64,000 nt of DNA from Candidatus Phosphoribacter hodrii (GCA_016707175.1 JADJIB010000005.1:124001-188000); one strand, 5' to 3'; shown: positions 8,089 to 16,833, counted from the first letter of the stretch. Translations and numbers: made by a program. Notes: a model not told the origin generated them from the letters alone.

Positions 8089-9099
8089 TCAGCCAAGCAG
8101 GCGACACCCAGGGCGCGTACAGCGATGGGCGGAGCCGAGCCACCCGCGGCTGCTCAGCAGCGCGACGAACTCGCTCGCGAACACACACGGCGTCCCGACG
8201 ACATCGGTCCAGTAGCCCCGCGTCGTGAACCAGCCCTCGACCCCCGCCCGCCGATCCCGACGCGAATCCCGTTGCCGACCAGCCCAACCCGCATGCCCGA
8301 GCCGACCATCCAACTCGACGACCAACCGCTGCTCGTGAAACACACGGTCGTGGCACCCCGCCGCGCTGCCGTGCTGACCGACACCCTCCGGCAGCCCGTG
8401 CGGCCGTAGCACTCCACGCACGAACCGCACCTCCAACACGCTCTCAGCACCAGCCCCGACATCTGTCAGCACGTCAACAAGGTCGGCGCGCAACCGATGC
8501 CGTGACCGACCGGCGAGCGCCGCCGCCAGCTGCCGCGCAGTGGTCAGCCGCTGCGCGCACGCCCGCGCGGCCAGGTCGACGGCCCCGTCGAGAGTCAGCG
8601 AGCGCAGGTCCGCGCAGTCCAGGACCGTGTCCTCCACCGTGGTGCGCCACGGCCACCCCAGCTCGTCGACGCGCCGGTCGAGGTGCCTCGTCCGATGCAC
8701 CACCACCCCGGGCGGCGCGGGAGCCCGCCCAGCCGGCACGAGAAGGTGCGGCTGAGGCGGCATACGCCGGAGTCCGTGGAGGTATGCCGCGCTCTCGTGC
8801 GACAGCGCGGCGGGCTCACCGACCGCGAGGAGGGCGGCGGTCATCGTGGTGAGGGGATCGTCGCGGCCGGGCCGAGTGAGGTAGACCTCCGGATAGAGGC
8901 GCGTCCAGCGACCGGACCGGACCCGGTGATCGATGACGTTCCAGCCCAGGCCGGCCGCTCGGCATTGCGCATGCGTGAGCAGGTCGAACTGTTCCGCGGC
9001 CAGCCGAGCCAGGCCGCGCTCATCGAGCGGCTGGCCCGGCCGCCAGGACGGGCCGCCGAGGACGCGATGACCGCTCGGGGTGAGTGAAGGTTGGGTCAC
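8089..9099 (-). CDS. AbiEi-like / DUF559-like protein
   Basis: This 336-residue protein has an N-terminal winged-helix-like segment (FDLLTHAQCRAAGLGWNVID, then RSGRWTRLYPEVYL) that matches the N-terminal domain of AbiEi-type antitoxins. Its C-terminal domain resembles DUF559/Vsr nuclease folds (ESVLEVRFVRGVLRPHGLP and VVELDGRLGHAGWAG). Proteins of this layout are common, multi-copy and uncharacterised in actinobacteria. No AbiEii-type toxin gene is beside it, so a classical type IV toxin-antitoxin pair is unlikely. It is flanked on both sides by 47-bp palindromic repeats. Confidence 0.75.
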   Translation of the reverse strand: MTQPSLTPSGHRVLGGPSWRPGQPLDERGLARLAAEQFDLLTHAQCRAAGLGWNVIDHRVRSGRWTRLYPEVYLTRPGRDDPLTTMTAALLAVGEPAALSHESAAYLHGLRRMPPQPHLLVPAGRAPAPPGVVVHRTRHLDRRVDELGWPWRTTVEDTVLDCADLRSLTLDGAVDLAARACAQRLTTARQLAAALAGRSRHRLRADLVDVLTDVGAGAESVLEVRFVRGVLRPHGLPEGVGQHGSAAGCHDRVFHEQRLVVELDGRLGHAGWAGRQRDSRRDRRAGVEGWFTTRGYWTDVVGTPCVFASEFVALLSSRGWLGSAHRCTRPGCRLLG

Positions 9100-9193
9100 C
9101 CGCCCAGCGTGGCGGCTTCGGCGGGTTCCTCGCCGAAGTTATCCACAAGCCCCGCAGGTATGGCCGCCCCGTCACCGCCGCCCTCACCGCCGC

Positions 9194-9240
9194 GATCGTG
9201 CGGCCACAACGGCCCCACAGGCAGTCCCAGCCACACAATC
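9194..9240. repeat. 47-bp imperfect palindromic repeat, copy 3
   Basis: The core matches copies 1 and 2. The left arm has drifted (GATCGTGCGGCCA) while the right arm CAGCCACACAATC is intact. It lies between the starts/ends of the AbiEi/DUF559-like gene and the DNA glycosylase gene, so the three copies bracket the former. Confidence 0.8.
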
Positions 9241-9298
9241 CCGGACCGCAGGTATGCCGCCTGGCCCACCGCCGCGCGCGGCTCACCCGGCCAGGCCG

Positions 9299-10158
9299 CT
9301 ACTTCAACAACCGGGACATCCGGCGGTCGGCCAGTGGTTTGCCGCCGGTCTGACACGTGGCGCAGTACTGCAGCGACGTGTCCGCGAACGACACCTCGCG
9401 CACCACGTCACCGCACTCGGGGCACGGCATACCGGTGCGGCCGTGGACCCGCATCCCGGCGCGCTTGGCGTCTTTGAGCTCCGCCGCAGGCTTCCCCGAC
9501 GCCGCCCCCACCGCGCCGACCAGCGTTTCGCGCAGCGCGGCATACAGTCGCGAAACCGCTTCGGGCGCAAGGGTGCCTGCGATGGCAAACGGAGACAGTT
9601 TGGCCACGTGGAGGATCTCGTCTGAGTAGGCGTTGCCCACTCCCGCGAGGAACTCCTGGTCGCGCAGCAGCCCCTTGATCTGCGTGCGCCGCCCCACGAG
9701 CATCGCCGCGAACGCTGCCTCCGTCAGCTCCTCACCCAACGGATCGGGCCCCAGCCGCGCGATCCCCGGGACCTCGCGCACGTCGCGGACGAGGTATGCC
9801 GCGAGCGACTTCTTCGTCCCGGCCTCCGTCAGGTCGAAACCCGATCCGTCCGAGAGCCGCACCCGCAACGCGATCGGCGACTTCCCCGGCCGGATCACCG
9901 TCGCGGGGATCGCCTCCGACCAGCGCAACCAGCCGGCCCGCGCGAGATGGAACACCAGATGTATGCCGTCCACGTCGACATCGAGGAACTTCCCGTGCCG
10001 ATGCACCCGTCGATGGGCCCGCCCGCGAGCGCCGATGGCGGCGGGTCGTAGGTCTTGAGCACCGAGATCGAGCCCAACTCGACGCCGACCACCGCCTGGC
10101 CGACCGCACGCTCGGCGAGGAAGTCGACGAGGGCCTGCACTTCGGGAAGCTCGGGCAC
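9299..10158 (-). CDS. Fpg/Nei-family DNA glycosylase (frameshifted)
   Basis: The N-terminus MPELPEVQAL carries the catalytic Pro-Glu of Fpg/Nei enzymes, which remove oxidised bases and nick the strand. The C-terminus has the zinc finger C-x2-C (PCPECG) and C-x2-C (YCATCQ), with a GVGNAYSDEIL helix-two-turn-helix before it. The frame breaks at about 10007-10009: the family sequence DGVHRHGKF needs one more G in a GGG run. Both halves are otherwise intact, so a sequencing deletion is more likely than decay. A repaired length of about 286 residues is normal. Confidence 0.85.
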
Positions 10159-10173
10159 GGCGACCTCCTGGCT

Positions 10174-11310
10174 CTAGTGGGAGTCGAGTGGGTCGGACGT
10201 GGCCGAGCCGTCAGGAGCCCCGAGGCCCGCCTCACCGGCAGGGGACGGCGCGAGCAGGCCCGCGGCGCGCAACAAGCGCAACAGCCCGTAACCGTCCGGG
10301 GCATAGACGATCGGAGCCACCGTGCGCGGGCGCGGCGCCTTGCCGGTGAGCTCCTCGGTCGACACCGGCAAACCGTGCGAGAGCACCTGCTCGGCCGGCG
10401 TCAGCTGACGGATCCCGACGGCAGCCACCCGCTTGGGCCGCGCCTCGAGGAAGTCCTGATAGATCTTCGGATCGTGCTGGCCGTCGTCACCGATGAGCAG
10501 CCACTTGATCTTGGGGAAGTCCTTGGCCAGTCGGTCAAGGCAGGCCCGCTTGTGGTCCTGACCGCTGCGGAACCAGCCCGTGTTCGTCGGCCCCCAGTCG
10601 GTGAGCAGCAGCGGCCCGATGGGGAAACCGTTGCGCTTGAGGAAGCGGGTCAGCGTCGGCGCGGTGTTCCAGGCCCCCGTCGACACGAAGATGATCGGCG
10701 CCCCCGGATGCTCAGCCATGATCGTCCGATAGAGCGGCCCCATCCCCGGCACCACCCGGCGGGCGTTCTCGTGCCGGAAGAAGGTGTTCCACGCGGCGAT
10801 CATCGGCCGGGGCAGCGACGTCGTGATGACCGTGTCGTCGATATCGCTGATCAGCCCGAACCGCGCGTCCGGCGCCACGATGTAGACGCTCGCCTGCACG
10901 GGGTCGCACCCCTGGGCGCTGACGGTCACCTCGTGCCAGCCGGGCGGCATACCGTGTCCGCGGAAGGTGAGGTCGATGTGACCGCTGCGGTCACTGCGGC
11001 CGTGAGCCACGTGGTGGCCGACGTGCACCTCGACCGGCACGTTCATCGCGGGGGCGGTGAAGAAGGCGCGCCAGCCACGCCGGCGCAGGTAGGGCGAGCG
11101 CATCCCGCCGTAGGTCGCGTCCTGCCGCGGCTCGTCGTCGTCGCCCAGCGCGCGGCCGAGCACGACCCGAGCGAACACCCGGACGAAGTCCGTCGAGCCG
11201 TAGCCGGTATGGCTGATGACCCGGGTTCCCCATCCGCGTTTGCGTAGGACGCGCTCCCGTTGGGAGTTCCAAGCGTCCTCGACTACCGCCGAGGCGTGCG
11301 GGCGTGCCAT
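10174..11310 (-). CDS. App1-family (DUF2183) phosphatase-like protein
   Basis: This 378-residue protein has the HAD-type SDIDDTV motif near residue 155, the App1/DUF2183 catalytic-domain signature, followed by PIIFVSTGAWN and KWLLIGDDGQHDP for the later HAD motifs. The yeast relative App1 is a phosphatidate phosphatase; bacterial members are largely unstudied. The N-terminal half (residues 1-145) contains a predicted beta-rich domain before the catalytic core. The divergent cupin gene starts 80 bases away. Confidence 0.85.
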   Translation of the reverse strand: MARPHASAVVEDAWNSQRERVLRKRGWGTRVISHTGYGSTDFVRVFARVVLGRALGDDDEPRQDATYGGMRSPYLRRRGWRAFFTAPAMNVPVEVHVGHHVAHGRSDRSGHIDLTFRGHGMPPGWHEVTVSAQGCDPVQASVYIVAPDARFGLISDIDDTVITTSLPRPMIAAWNTFFRHENARRVVPGMGPLYRTIMAEHPGAPIIFVSTGAWNTAPTLTRFLKRNGFPIGPLLLTDWGPTNTGWFRSGQDHKRACLDRLAKDFPKIKWLLIGDDGQHDPKIYQDFLEARPKRVAAVGIRQLTPAEQVLSHGLPVSTEELTGKAPRPRTVAPIVYAPDGYGLLRLLRAAGLLAPSPAGEAGLGAPDGSATSDPLDSH

Positions 11311-11390
11311 GGGGGAAGGCTATGGCATCCGGTATGCCGCGGCGCCGCCCCCCGGGGTTATCGTCGAGTCAGCAGACGAAGGAGGGGCCC

Positions 11391-11786
11391 ATGAGTGGCT
11401 GGACTGGGAACATCGAGCGCGCGACGCTGGACAACGACACCTTCCGAACGGTGGTGTCGACCGGAGCCCACCTGCAACTGGTCGTCATGAGCCTCGCGCC
11501 CGGCGAGGAGATCGGGCTCGAGGTGCACCACGACCGCGACCAATTCCTGCGCGTCGAGGAGGGTGCCGCGATGGTGACGCTCGGGCCGGACGACGAGGTC
11601 ATCGAGAAGACCATTGCGCTGGGCGAGGATTGGGCCTGCATCATCCCCGCCGGCCGGTGGCACAACGTCATCAACTGCGGTCATGGCCCGCTCAAGCTGT
11701 ATTCGATCTATTCGCCGCCGGAGCACCCGGACGGCACGGTCCATGCGACCAAGGCCGACGCGGACGCCGACGAGCACGAGCTGTAA
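11391..11786 (+). CDS. cupin-domain protein
   Basis: This is a small single-domain cupin of 131 residues. Motif 1 is GLEVHHDRDQFLRVEEG (His-His-Glu ligands) and motif 2 is PAGRWHNVINCG (His ligand), so a metal site is likely. An ideal ribosome-binding site AAGGAGG lies at 11379-11385, choosing ATG 11391 over the longer frame from 11304, which would overlap the App1 gene. The Asp/Glu/His tail (DADADEHEL) is hydrophilic. Small cupins of this type act as isomerases or sugar-binding proteins; the reaction is unknown. Confidence 0.87.
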   Translation: MSGWTGNIERATLDNDTFRTVVSTGAHLQLVVMSLAPGEEIGLEVHHDRDQFLRVEEGAAMVTLGPDDEVIEKTIALGEDWACIIPAGRWHNVINCGHGPLKLYSIYSPPEHPDGTVHATKADADADEHEL

Positions 11787-11829
11787 CGCGGCGGCCGACG
11801 CGCGGTCTGGCGCGGCGGCCGACGCGCGG
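11787..11829. repeat. 19-bp direct repeat after the cupin gene
   Basis: CGCGGCGGCCGACGCGCGG occurs exactly at 11787-11805 and 11811-11829 (period 24). It begins at the base after the cupin stop codon and lies between convergent genes. It may form alternative hairpins that act as a terminator, or be a simple slippage duplication. Confidence 0.6.
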
Positions 11830-11835
11830 GTCGGC

Positions 11836-11967
11836 TCACCACCACTGGCGGATGCCGCACCGCTCCAGTTGGGTCAGGCGGGGCAAGCTCCGCGTGCGAC
11901 GGTGGGTGATTTCCATGGGGACGATGAGCGCGCCGATCACGGTCGCGAGTGCCAAGATGAGGTCCAT
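11836..11967 (-). CDS. 43-residue small membrane protein (candidate)
   Basis: ATG 11967 opens a 43-codon frame ending at TGA 11838-11836. It starts MDLILALATVIGALIVPMEI, a single hydrophobic helix of about 18 residues, then a basic tail (THRRTRSLPRLTQL). A GAGGGG element lies 12 bases upstream. One membrane helix plus a positive cytoplasmic tail is typical of small bacterial membrane proteins. No family is recognised. It is divergent from the GlxA-type regulator gene and shares its palindrome-rich promoter region, so it may be co-regulated. Confidence 0.4.
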   Translation of the reverse strand: MDLILALATVIGALIVPMEITHRRTRSLPRLTQLERCGIRQWW

Positions 11968-12010
11968 GGCAGTAATCATCCCCTCATCTGATTACTGCCG
12001 ATAGTGGCAG
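11968..12010. promoter_or_regulatory. two overlapping palindromes upstream of the GlxA-type gene
   Basis: GGCAGTAAT (11968-11976) and ATTACTGCC (11991-11999) form a perfect 9-bp inverted repeat with a 14-base centre. CTGCC (11995-11999) and GGCAG (12006-12010) form a second one sharing the right arm. They sit between the small divergent gene and the regulator at 12062, which suggests an operator for the regulator itself. Confidence 0.5.
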
Positions 12011-12045
12011 GACAGTCCCTCCTCGTGGCTTTTCTGCCAAACCCG

Positions 12046-12067
12046 CGGCATACTCAGGGGTATGCCG
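12046..12067. promoter_or_regulatory. inverted pair of GTATGCCG octamers over a start codon
   Basis: CGGCATAC at 12046-12053 and GTATGCCG at 12060-12067 form a perfect 8-bp inverted repeat around TCAGGG. The second octamer contains the ATG start (12062) of the GlxA-type gene, so the hairpin would cover the initiation site. Confidence 0.6.
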
Positions 12068-13060
12068 TTGCGCACCGTTGCCGTGCTGCTCACCGAACGC
12101 CCGCTCGCGTTCGAATTCGGCGTCCTCGCGGAGGTTTTCGGCATCGACCGGACTGCCGACGGGGTGCCGCCCTTCGAGTTCCGGGTGTGCGCCGAACGGC
12201 CGGGTGAGCCCCTCCCCATGGACAACGGGGTGAGCCTCACCGTCCCCTTCGGCCTCGACGGGCTGCGCGGCGCCGATGTTGTCGCCGTCTCCTCGACCCA
12301 GGCCAAGACCTTCTCCGAGCCGGTGCTTGAGGCCGTTCGCCAGGCCCACGCCGCCGGCGCCACGATCCTGGCCACATGTTCGGGCGGCTTCGTCCTCGCC
12401 GAGGCGGGCCTGCTCGACGGCCGCACGGCAACCTGCCACTGGTACCACGCGGCCGAGTTCGCCGAGCGCTATCCCGCAACCACCGTCGACGCGACCGTCC
12501 TCTTCGTCGAGGACGGCACCATCCTCACCAGCGCGGGCACCGCCGCGAGCATCGACGCCTGCCTGCACCTGGTCCGCCGCGAGTTCGGAGCCGACGTCGC
12601 GACCCGGATCGCCCGGCGCATGGTCGTTCCCCCGCAACGCGACGGCGGTCAGCGGCAGTTCGTCGAGCAGCCGATCCCCACGATCGCCGCCGAGAGCCTC
12701 GAGCCGCTGCTCACCTGGATGATGGAGCACCTCGAGGAGGACCTGCCGGTCCGCGAACTGGCCCGGCACGCGCACCTGTCCGAACGCACCTTCGCACGTC
12801 GGTTCCTCGCCGAGACCGGGACGACGCCCGCGAAATGGATTGCCAGCCAACGACTTCACCACGCCTGCCGGCTGCTCGAACGCACGGATCTGCCGATCGA
12901 GCAGGTCGCCGTGCGCAGCGGGTTCGGCACGGCAGCCCTGCTGCGCGACCACTTCGCGCGCAACGTCGGCGTCCCCCCGGCCGACTACCGCCGCACCTTC
13001 CGCTGCTCCGACGACACCGCGCCCATCCCCGACACCGCCGACACCCCCGAAGCGAGTTGA
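12062..13060 (+). CDS. GlxA-type transcriptional regulator (DJ-1/PfpI plus AraC HTH)
   Basis: Residues 1-185 form a class I glutamine-amidotransferase-like (DJ-1/PfpI) domain, with ATCSGGFVLAEAGLL at the elbow containing the Cys. Residues 220-320 are an AraC-type double helix-turn-helix: VRELARHAHLSERTFARRF and IEQVAVRSGFGTAALLRDHF. This is the FtrA/GlxA architecture, commonly an activator responding to an amine or amino-acid derivative. The MalY-type lyase gene follows after 3 bases, so the two are one operon and the regulator probably controls sulfur amino-acid or related catabolism. Confidence 0.9.
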   Translation: MPLRTVAVLLTERPLAFEFGVLAEVFGIDRTADGVPPFEFRVCAERPGEPLPMDNGVSLTVPFGLDGLRGADVVAVSSTQAKTFSEPVLEAVRQAHAAGATILATCSGGFVLAEAGLLDGRTATCHWYHAAEFAERYPATTVDATVLFVEDGTILTSAGTAASIDACLHLVRREFGADVATRIARRMVVPPQRDGGQRQFVEQPIPTIAAESLEPLLTWMMEHLEEDLPVRELARHAHLSERTFARRFLAETGTTPAKWIASQRLHHACRLLERTDLPIEQVAVRSGFGTAALLRDHFARNVGVPPADYRRTFRCSDDTAPIPDTADTPEAS

Positions 13061-13063
13061 CCC

Positions 13064-14227
13064 GTGCCGCTGGACCTGCATGCCCTCACCCCCGACCAGT
13101 TGCGGGCGCGGCGGACCCTCAAGTGGACGGCATACCCTGCGGATCTGTTGCCCATGTGGGTGGCCGAGATGGACTTCCCCGTATGCCGCGAGGTCACCGC
13201 CGCGCTCACCCGCGCCGTCGCGGCCGAGAGCTTCGGCTACCCCTCGCCGGTGGTCCATGCCGAGTTGGCCGACGCGCTCGTCGAGTGGCAGGCGCAGCAA
13301 CACGGGTGGACCGTCGATCCGGCCGGGGTCCACAGCGTCGGCGACGTCATGCACGGCGTCGACCTGGCGATCCGCTACTTCAGCGGGCCGGACGACCCGG
13401 TGATCATCCCGACGCCCGTCTACATGCCGTTCTTCGACATCGTGCGCCTCACCGGCCGCCCGCAGGTCCACGTCCCGATGTCCTGGGACGGCGCCCGGTG
13501 GACCTTCGACCTGGCCGCCATCGACGCGGCGTTCGCCGCCGGTGGTCGCACCGTCCTCATCTCGTCACCGCACAACCCGCTCGGCCGGGTCTTCGACGCC
13601 GCCGAGCTCGCCGGACTCGCAGCCGTCGTCGCGCGGCACGGCGGTCGGGTCATCTCCGACGAGATCCACGCTCCGTTGGTCTTCGACCGCCCACATCTCC
13701 CGTATGCCGCCGCCTCACCCGAGGCGGCCGACCACAGCATCACGGTCCTCTCGGCATCGAAGGCCTGGAACCTGCCTGGCCTCAAGTGCGCCCAGGTCAT
13801 CACCACTAACGCCGCCGACACCGCCGCGTGGAAGGCAATGCCCTACTGGGAGACGGTCGGGGTCTCGACCTTGGGGATGGAAGCGAGCATCGCGGCATAC
13901 CGAGAGGGCGGCGAGTGGCTCGCACAAGTGGTGGCGACGCTGGCCGAGCACCGCGACGTGGTCGCGCAGGCGGTGGCCAGCTGGGACGGGGTGACGACCG
14001 TGCCCAACGAGGGGACCTATCTGCAGTGGCTCGACTTCACCGGGCTGGGGCTGGACGTCGAGCCGTCGGCGTGGCTGGTCGAGCAGGCGCGCGTGCTGGT
14101 CAACCCGGGGGTGCCGTTCGGAGGGGAGCCCCTGCGCTTTGCCCGGCTCAACTTCGCGACGACTCGGTCGCTGCTCGACGAGGGGCTCGGCCGGATCGAG
14201 CAGGCAGTGCGCGGCCGTCGCCCCTGA
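13064..14227 (+). CDS. MalY/PatB-type PLP-dependent C-S beta-lyase
   Basis: This is a fold-type I aminotransferase-like protein of 387 residues. MWVAEMDFPV, PVYMPFFDIV and SSPHNPLGRVF are MalY/PatB signatures, and SASKAWNLPGLKCA contains the lysine that binds pyridoxal phosphate. PatB-type enzymes cleave cystathionine or cysteine conjugates to thiol, pyruvate and ammonia. The GTG start at 13064 lies 3 bases after the regulator stop. A 29-bp sequence containing its 3' end is repeated 61 bases downstream before the next gene. Confidence 0.9.
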   Translation: MPLDLHALTPDQLRARRTLKWTAYPADLLPMWVAEMDFPVCREVTAALTRAVAAESFGYPSPVVHAELADALVEWQAQQHGWTVDPAGVHSVGDVMHGVDLAIRYFSGPDDPVIIPTPVYMPFFDIVRLTGRPQVHVPMSWDGARWTFDLAAIDAAFAAGGRTVLISSPHNPLGRVFDAAELAGLAAVVARHGGRVISDEIHAPLVFDRPHLPYAAASPEAADHSITVLSASKAWNLPGLKCAQVITTNAADTAAWKAMPYWETVGVSTLGMEASIAAYREGGEWLAQVVATLAEHRDVVAQAVASWDGVTTVPNEGTYLQWLDFTGLGLDVEPSAWLVEQARVLVNPGVPFGGEPLRFARLNFATTRSLLDEGLGRIEQAVRGRRP

Positions 14228-14296
14228 TCCGGGAGGCAGGCGGCAACGCCGGTGGTCCGTGAGAGCGGTGCGCAGCCGTCGCCCCTGATCCGGGAG
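14207..14296. repeat. 29-bp direct repeat at a gene junction
   Basis: A 29-bp sequence ending CCCCTGATCCGGGAG occurs at 14207-14235 and 14268-14296 with one mismatch (period 61). The first copy contains the MalY stop codon; the second supplies the ribosome-binding site (GGGAG plus AGG) of the next gene. It looks like a local duplication that gave the downstream gene its leader. Confidence 0.65.
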
Positions 14297-14308
14297 AGGA
14301 TGTCTGCC

Positions 14309-16363
14309 ATGCGCGTCCCGTTCTTTCGACCTGCGGCAGCCCTCGCTGTCGGCGTGCTCGTCGTGGTCGGCTCCTTGGCGGCCTGCACCAGTGCTCCCGA
14401 GCCGCCCACACCCGAGCCCGTCGCGGCTGCCCTGGCTGCCGGCCTGACCTCGGGAGACCTGAACGCGGTCGTCTTCGACGGCGCCACGCCCGCAGCAGCC
14501 ACCGACTCGGTGCGCAACGCTGTCGGCGCGCTGTCGAGCATCACCCGGACCGTGACCGTCGAGAGCGTCACCCGAGCGGCGGACGACGCCAACTCGGCCA
14601 CTGCCAAGCTGCGCTGGACCTGGAACCTCACCGGCGCCGACGGTGCCTGGGCCTACTCCGTCGACGCCAAGCTGGCCCGCGCCGCCGACCAGAGTTGGCA
14701 CGTTGCCTGGTCACCCACCCTCGTCGAACCCAAGCTCACCGCCACCGAACGCCTCACCCTTGAGCGGCGCCAAGCCGCTCGCGGCTCGATCCTCGGCGCC
14801 AACGGCGAGGTCCTCGTCGGGCTCAAGGACGTCTATCGGGTCGGCATCGACAAGGGTCGGATCAGTGCCGACCAGGCGCAAGCCTCAGCCACCGCTTTGG
14901 CGACGCTCATGGGGATCGACGCCACGGCATACGCCAAGACCGTGGCCGCCTCGGGACCGGCGCAGTTCGTGCCCGCCATCACGTTGCGTATCGACGACCC
15001 GCGGATTGCGGGCAAAACCGCGGCGGTCCAAGCGATCCCAGGCGGCGCGGCGATGCCTGGCCAGGCGATGCTCGCGCCAACGGCGACCTTCGCACGGGCG
15101 CTGCTGGGGACCGTCGGGCCCGCGACGGCCGAGTTGGTCAGCAAGTCCGGCGGGCGCATCGTCGCCGGCGACACCTCGGGCCTGTCCGGGCTGCAGTTGC
15201 GCTACGACGTGCCGCTGTCGGGCCAACCGGGCGTGGTCGTCCTCGCTAAGGGGACTGACAGCGGCGGAGCGGCCAGCTCGCGGACCTTGTTCACGAAGGC
15301 TCCCGTCCCCGGTGTCTCTGACGACCACCCTCGACCGCACGGCTCAGGACGCGGCCGAACAGGTGCTCACCGGCGCATCCGGGGTGGCCAGCCTGGTCGC
15401 CATCCGACCCTCGACCGGCGAGATCGTCGCTGTTGCGAACTCACCGGCCACCAATGGGCAGGCCGTCGCCACGACGGGCCAGGCGGCGCCCGGATCGACG
15501 TTCAAGATCGTCACGTCCCTCGCCCTGCTGCGAGCCGGCCTGACGCCTGAGTCGCCGATGTCCTGCACCGACACGGTGACCGTCGACGGGCGGGTCTTCA
15601 AGAACTACGACGCCTATCCCGCCTCGAAACTCGGGCCGCTGCCCTTGCGGCTGGCGCTGGCCAACTCGTGCAACACCGCCTTCATCTCGCAGCGAGGACC
15701 GTCTCGCAGGACGACCTCGCCGACGCGGCAGCCGCCTTGGGGATTGGGGTCGCCTACGACACCGGATACAGCGGCTTCGTCGGATCGATCCCCCGCGACG
15801 CGACGCAGACCGAGCATGGCGCCTCGATGATCGGTCAGGGCCGCGTCACCGCCTCGGCCCTGACGATGGCGATCGTCATGGCGACCATCGTCCACGGCTC
15901 GACGCTGTTGCCTCGATTGGTCGACCGGCCCGCGGCGACCTCGCCCGCGCCGGGCGGCGATGCCGACCAGTCGGGTTCCGCGGCGGACGGGGCCACGGCG
16001 ACCGCCGCGGCGACTGCTGCGGCGACCGTTGCGGCGACGGACAGTCCCGCGCCGAAGATCAGTCCTGCGCCGACCGCACCCCCTGCCCCGGCCAAGCCCC
16101 TCACGCCCGAGGAAGCCCAAGCACTTCAAGCCATGCTGCGCGGCGTGGTCGCCGAGGGCAGCGCCAAGGCACTCGCCGGCATCGCCGAGGGGGCCAAGAC
16201 AGGGACCGCCGAGTTCGATGCCGCCGGGGTCACCAAGGCGCACGCCTGGATGATCGCCTTCCGGGGTGACCTCGCGGTTGCCGTCTATGTGGCGGACGGC
16301 GTCTCCGGCTCCCAAACCGCCGGCCCGTTGGTGAGCGCCTTCCTCCAGGCGTATGCCGGGTAA
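14309..16363 (+). CDS. penicillin-binding transpeptidase lipoprotein (two frameshifts)
   Basis: The N-terminus has a signal sequence with lipobox GSLAAC, so the protein is a lipid-anchored exported one. A MecA_N/NTF2-like region follows, then a transpeptidase domain with all three motifs: SxxK in PGSTFKIVTS, SxN in LANSCNTAF, and KTG in GAKTGTAEF. Such enzymes cross-link peptidoglycan. The frame shifts by plus one base in a CCCC run near 15311 and back near 15692 (one G short), so the three segments recover one 680-residue protein. An Ala/Thr-rich insert lies near 15960-16090. ATG 14309 fits the ribosome-binding site better than 14300. Confidence 0.85.
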
Positions 16364-16388
16364 CTCACCCCCCAGCCGCCCCTCCCCG

Positions 16389-16442
16389 CCAGACCCGCCA
16401 GACCCGCCAGACCCGCTTGACCCGCTTGATCCGCTTGATCCG
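16389..16442. repeat. 9-bp tandem repeat (six units)
   Basis: Six exact-length 9-bp units follow the penicillin-binding gene: three of CCAGACCCG and three of CTTGAYCCG. The gene-free stretch from 16364 to 16956 (593 bp) holds this array, then a 70-bp palindrome and a 52-bp tandem array. The array is open in both directions, encoding Pro/Asp or Gly/Ser repeats, but no start signal supports a gene. Confidence 0.8.
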
Positions 16443-16551
16443 CCAGCATCTCCCCGCCAGATCCGCTTGCCCACGCCTGGTCCGAGCCCGCCGCACCTCC
16501 CCGCCCCCTGCCAGATCCGCCATTCACGCCTGGCCCGAGCCCGGCCCCACC

Positions 16552-16621
16552 GCTTGTATGAGGCTAGTGACGCTTGTATGCCGGTAGAGCCTCATCCAAG
16601 CGTCACTATCCTGATACAAGC
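16552..16621. repeat. 70-bp palindromic element, copy A
   Basis: The arms run about 25 bases: GCTTGTATGAGG plus TAGTGACGCTTG on the left pair with CAAGCGTCACTA plus CCTGATACAAGC on the right, with two or three mismatches. Copy B, the same length, lies at 44112-44181; I count 57 of 70 positions identical. The two copies are both in gaps between genes. The loop carries a GTATGCCG octamer. Confidence 0.85.
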
Positions 16622-16651
16622 CGCGGGGGCATCACCCGGCCACCCAGAAAT

Positions 16652-16833
16652 CCCCGGCGAGTGTGACGAAATCGGGACCACCCGGCATACCCCTCGCCCA
16701 CAACACCGGCGGGTGTCAGGAACTTGGGGCACCCAGCGCCCCGCGACCCCCAGATCACCGGCGAGTGTGACGAAATCGGGCCAGACCGGCATACCCCTCG
16801 CCCAGATCACCGGCGGGTGTGAGGGAATCGGGG
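16652..16833. repeat. 52-bp tandem repeat (four units)
   Basis: The conserved core (CACCGGCGAGTGTGACGAAA type, followed by TCGGG) starts at 16652, 16704, 16756 and 16808, a perfectly regular spacing of 52 bases. Units 1 and 3 share GAGTGTGACGAAATCGGG; units 2 and 4 share GGGTGT-AGG, so a 104-bp higher-order period is visible. Units 1 and 3 are followed by CCGGCATACCCCTCGCCCA. It lies upstream of the SRPBCC gene. The spacing is not like a CRISPR array, which would have unrelated spacers of constant length. Confidence 0.85.

Noticed and set aside
7379..8356. A long N-terminal extension of pyridoxal kinase
   Set aside because: It passes antisense or shadow-wise through the rhodanese gene and the 47-bp repeats and has no family similarity; the kinase N-terminus is at 7378.
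15614..16474. A minus-strand Gly/Ser-rich frame
   Set aside because: It is antisense to the penicillin-binding gene and the 9-bp array; its repeats only reflect the tandem DNA.
16652..16833. A CRISPR array
   Set aside because: The repeat period is 52 bases with related sequence throughout and no unique spacers, and no cas genes are near.
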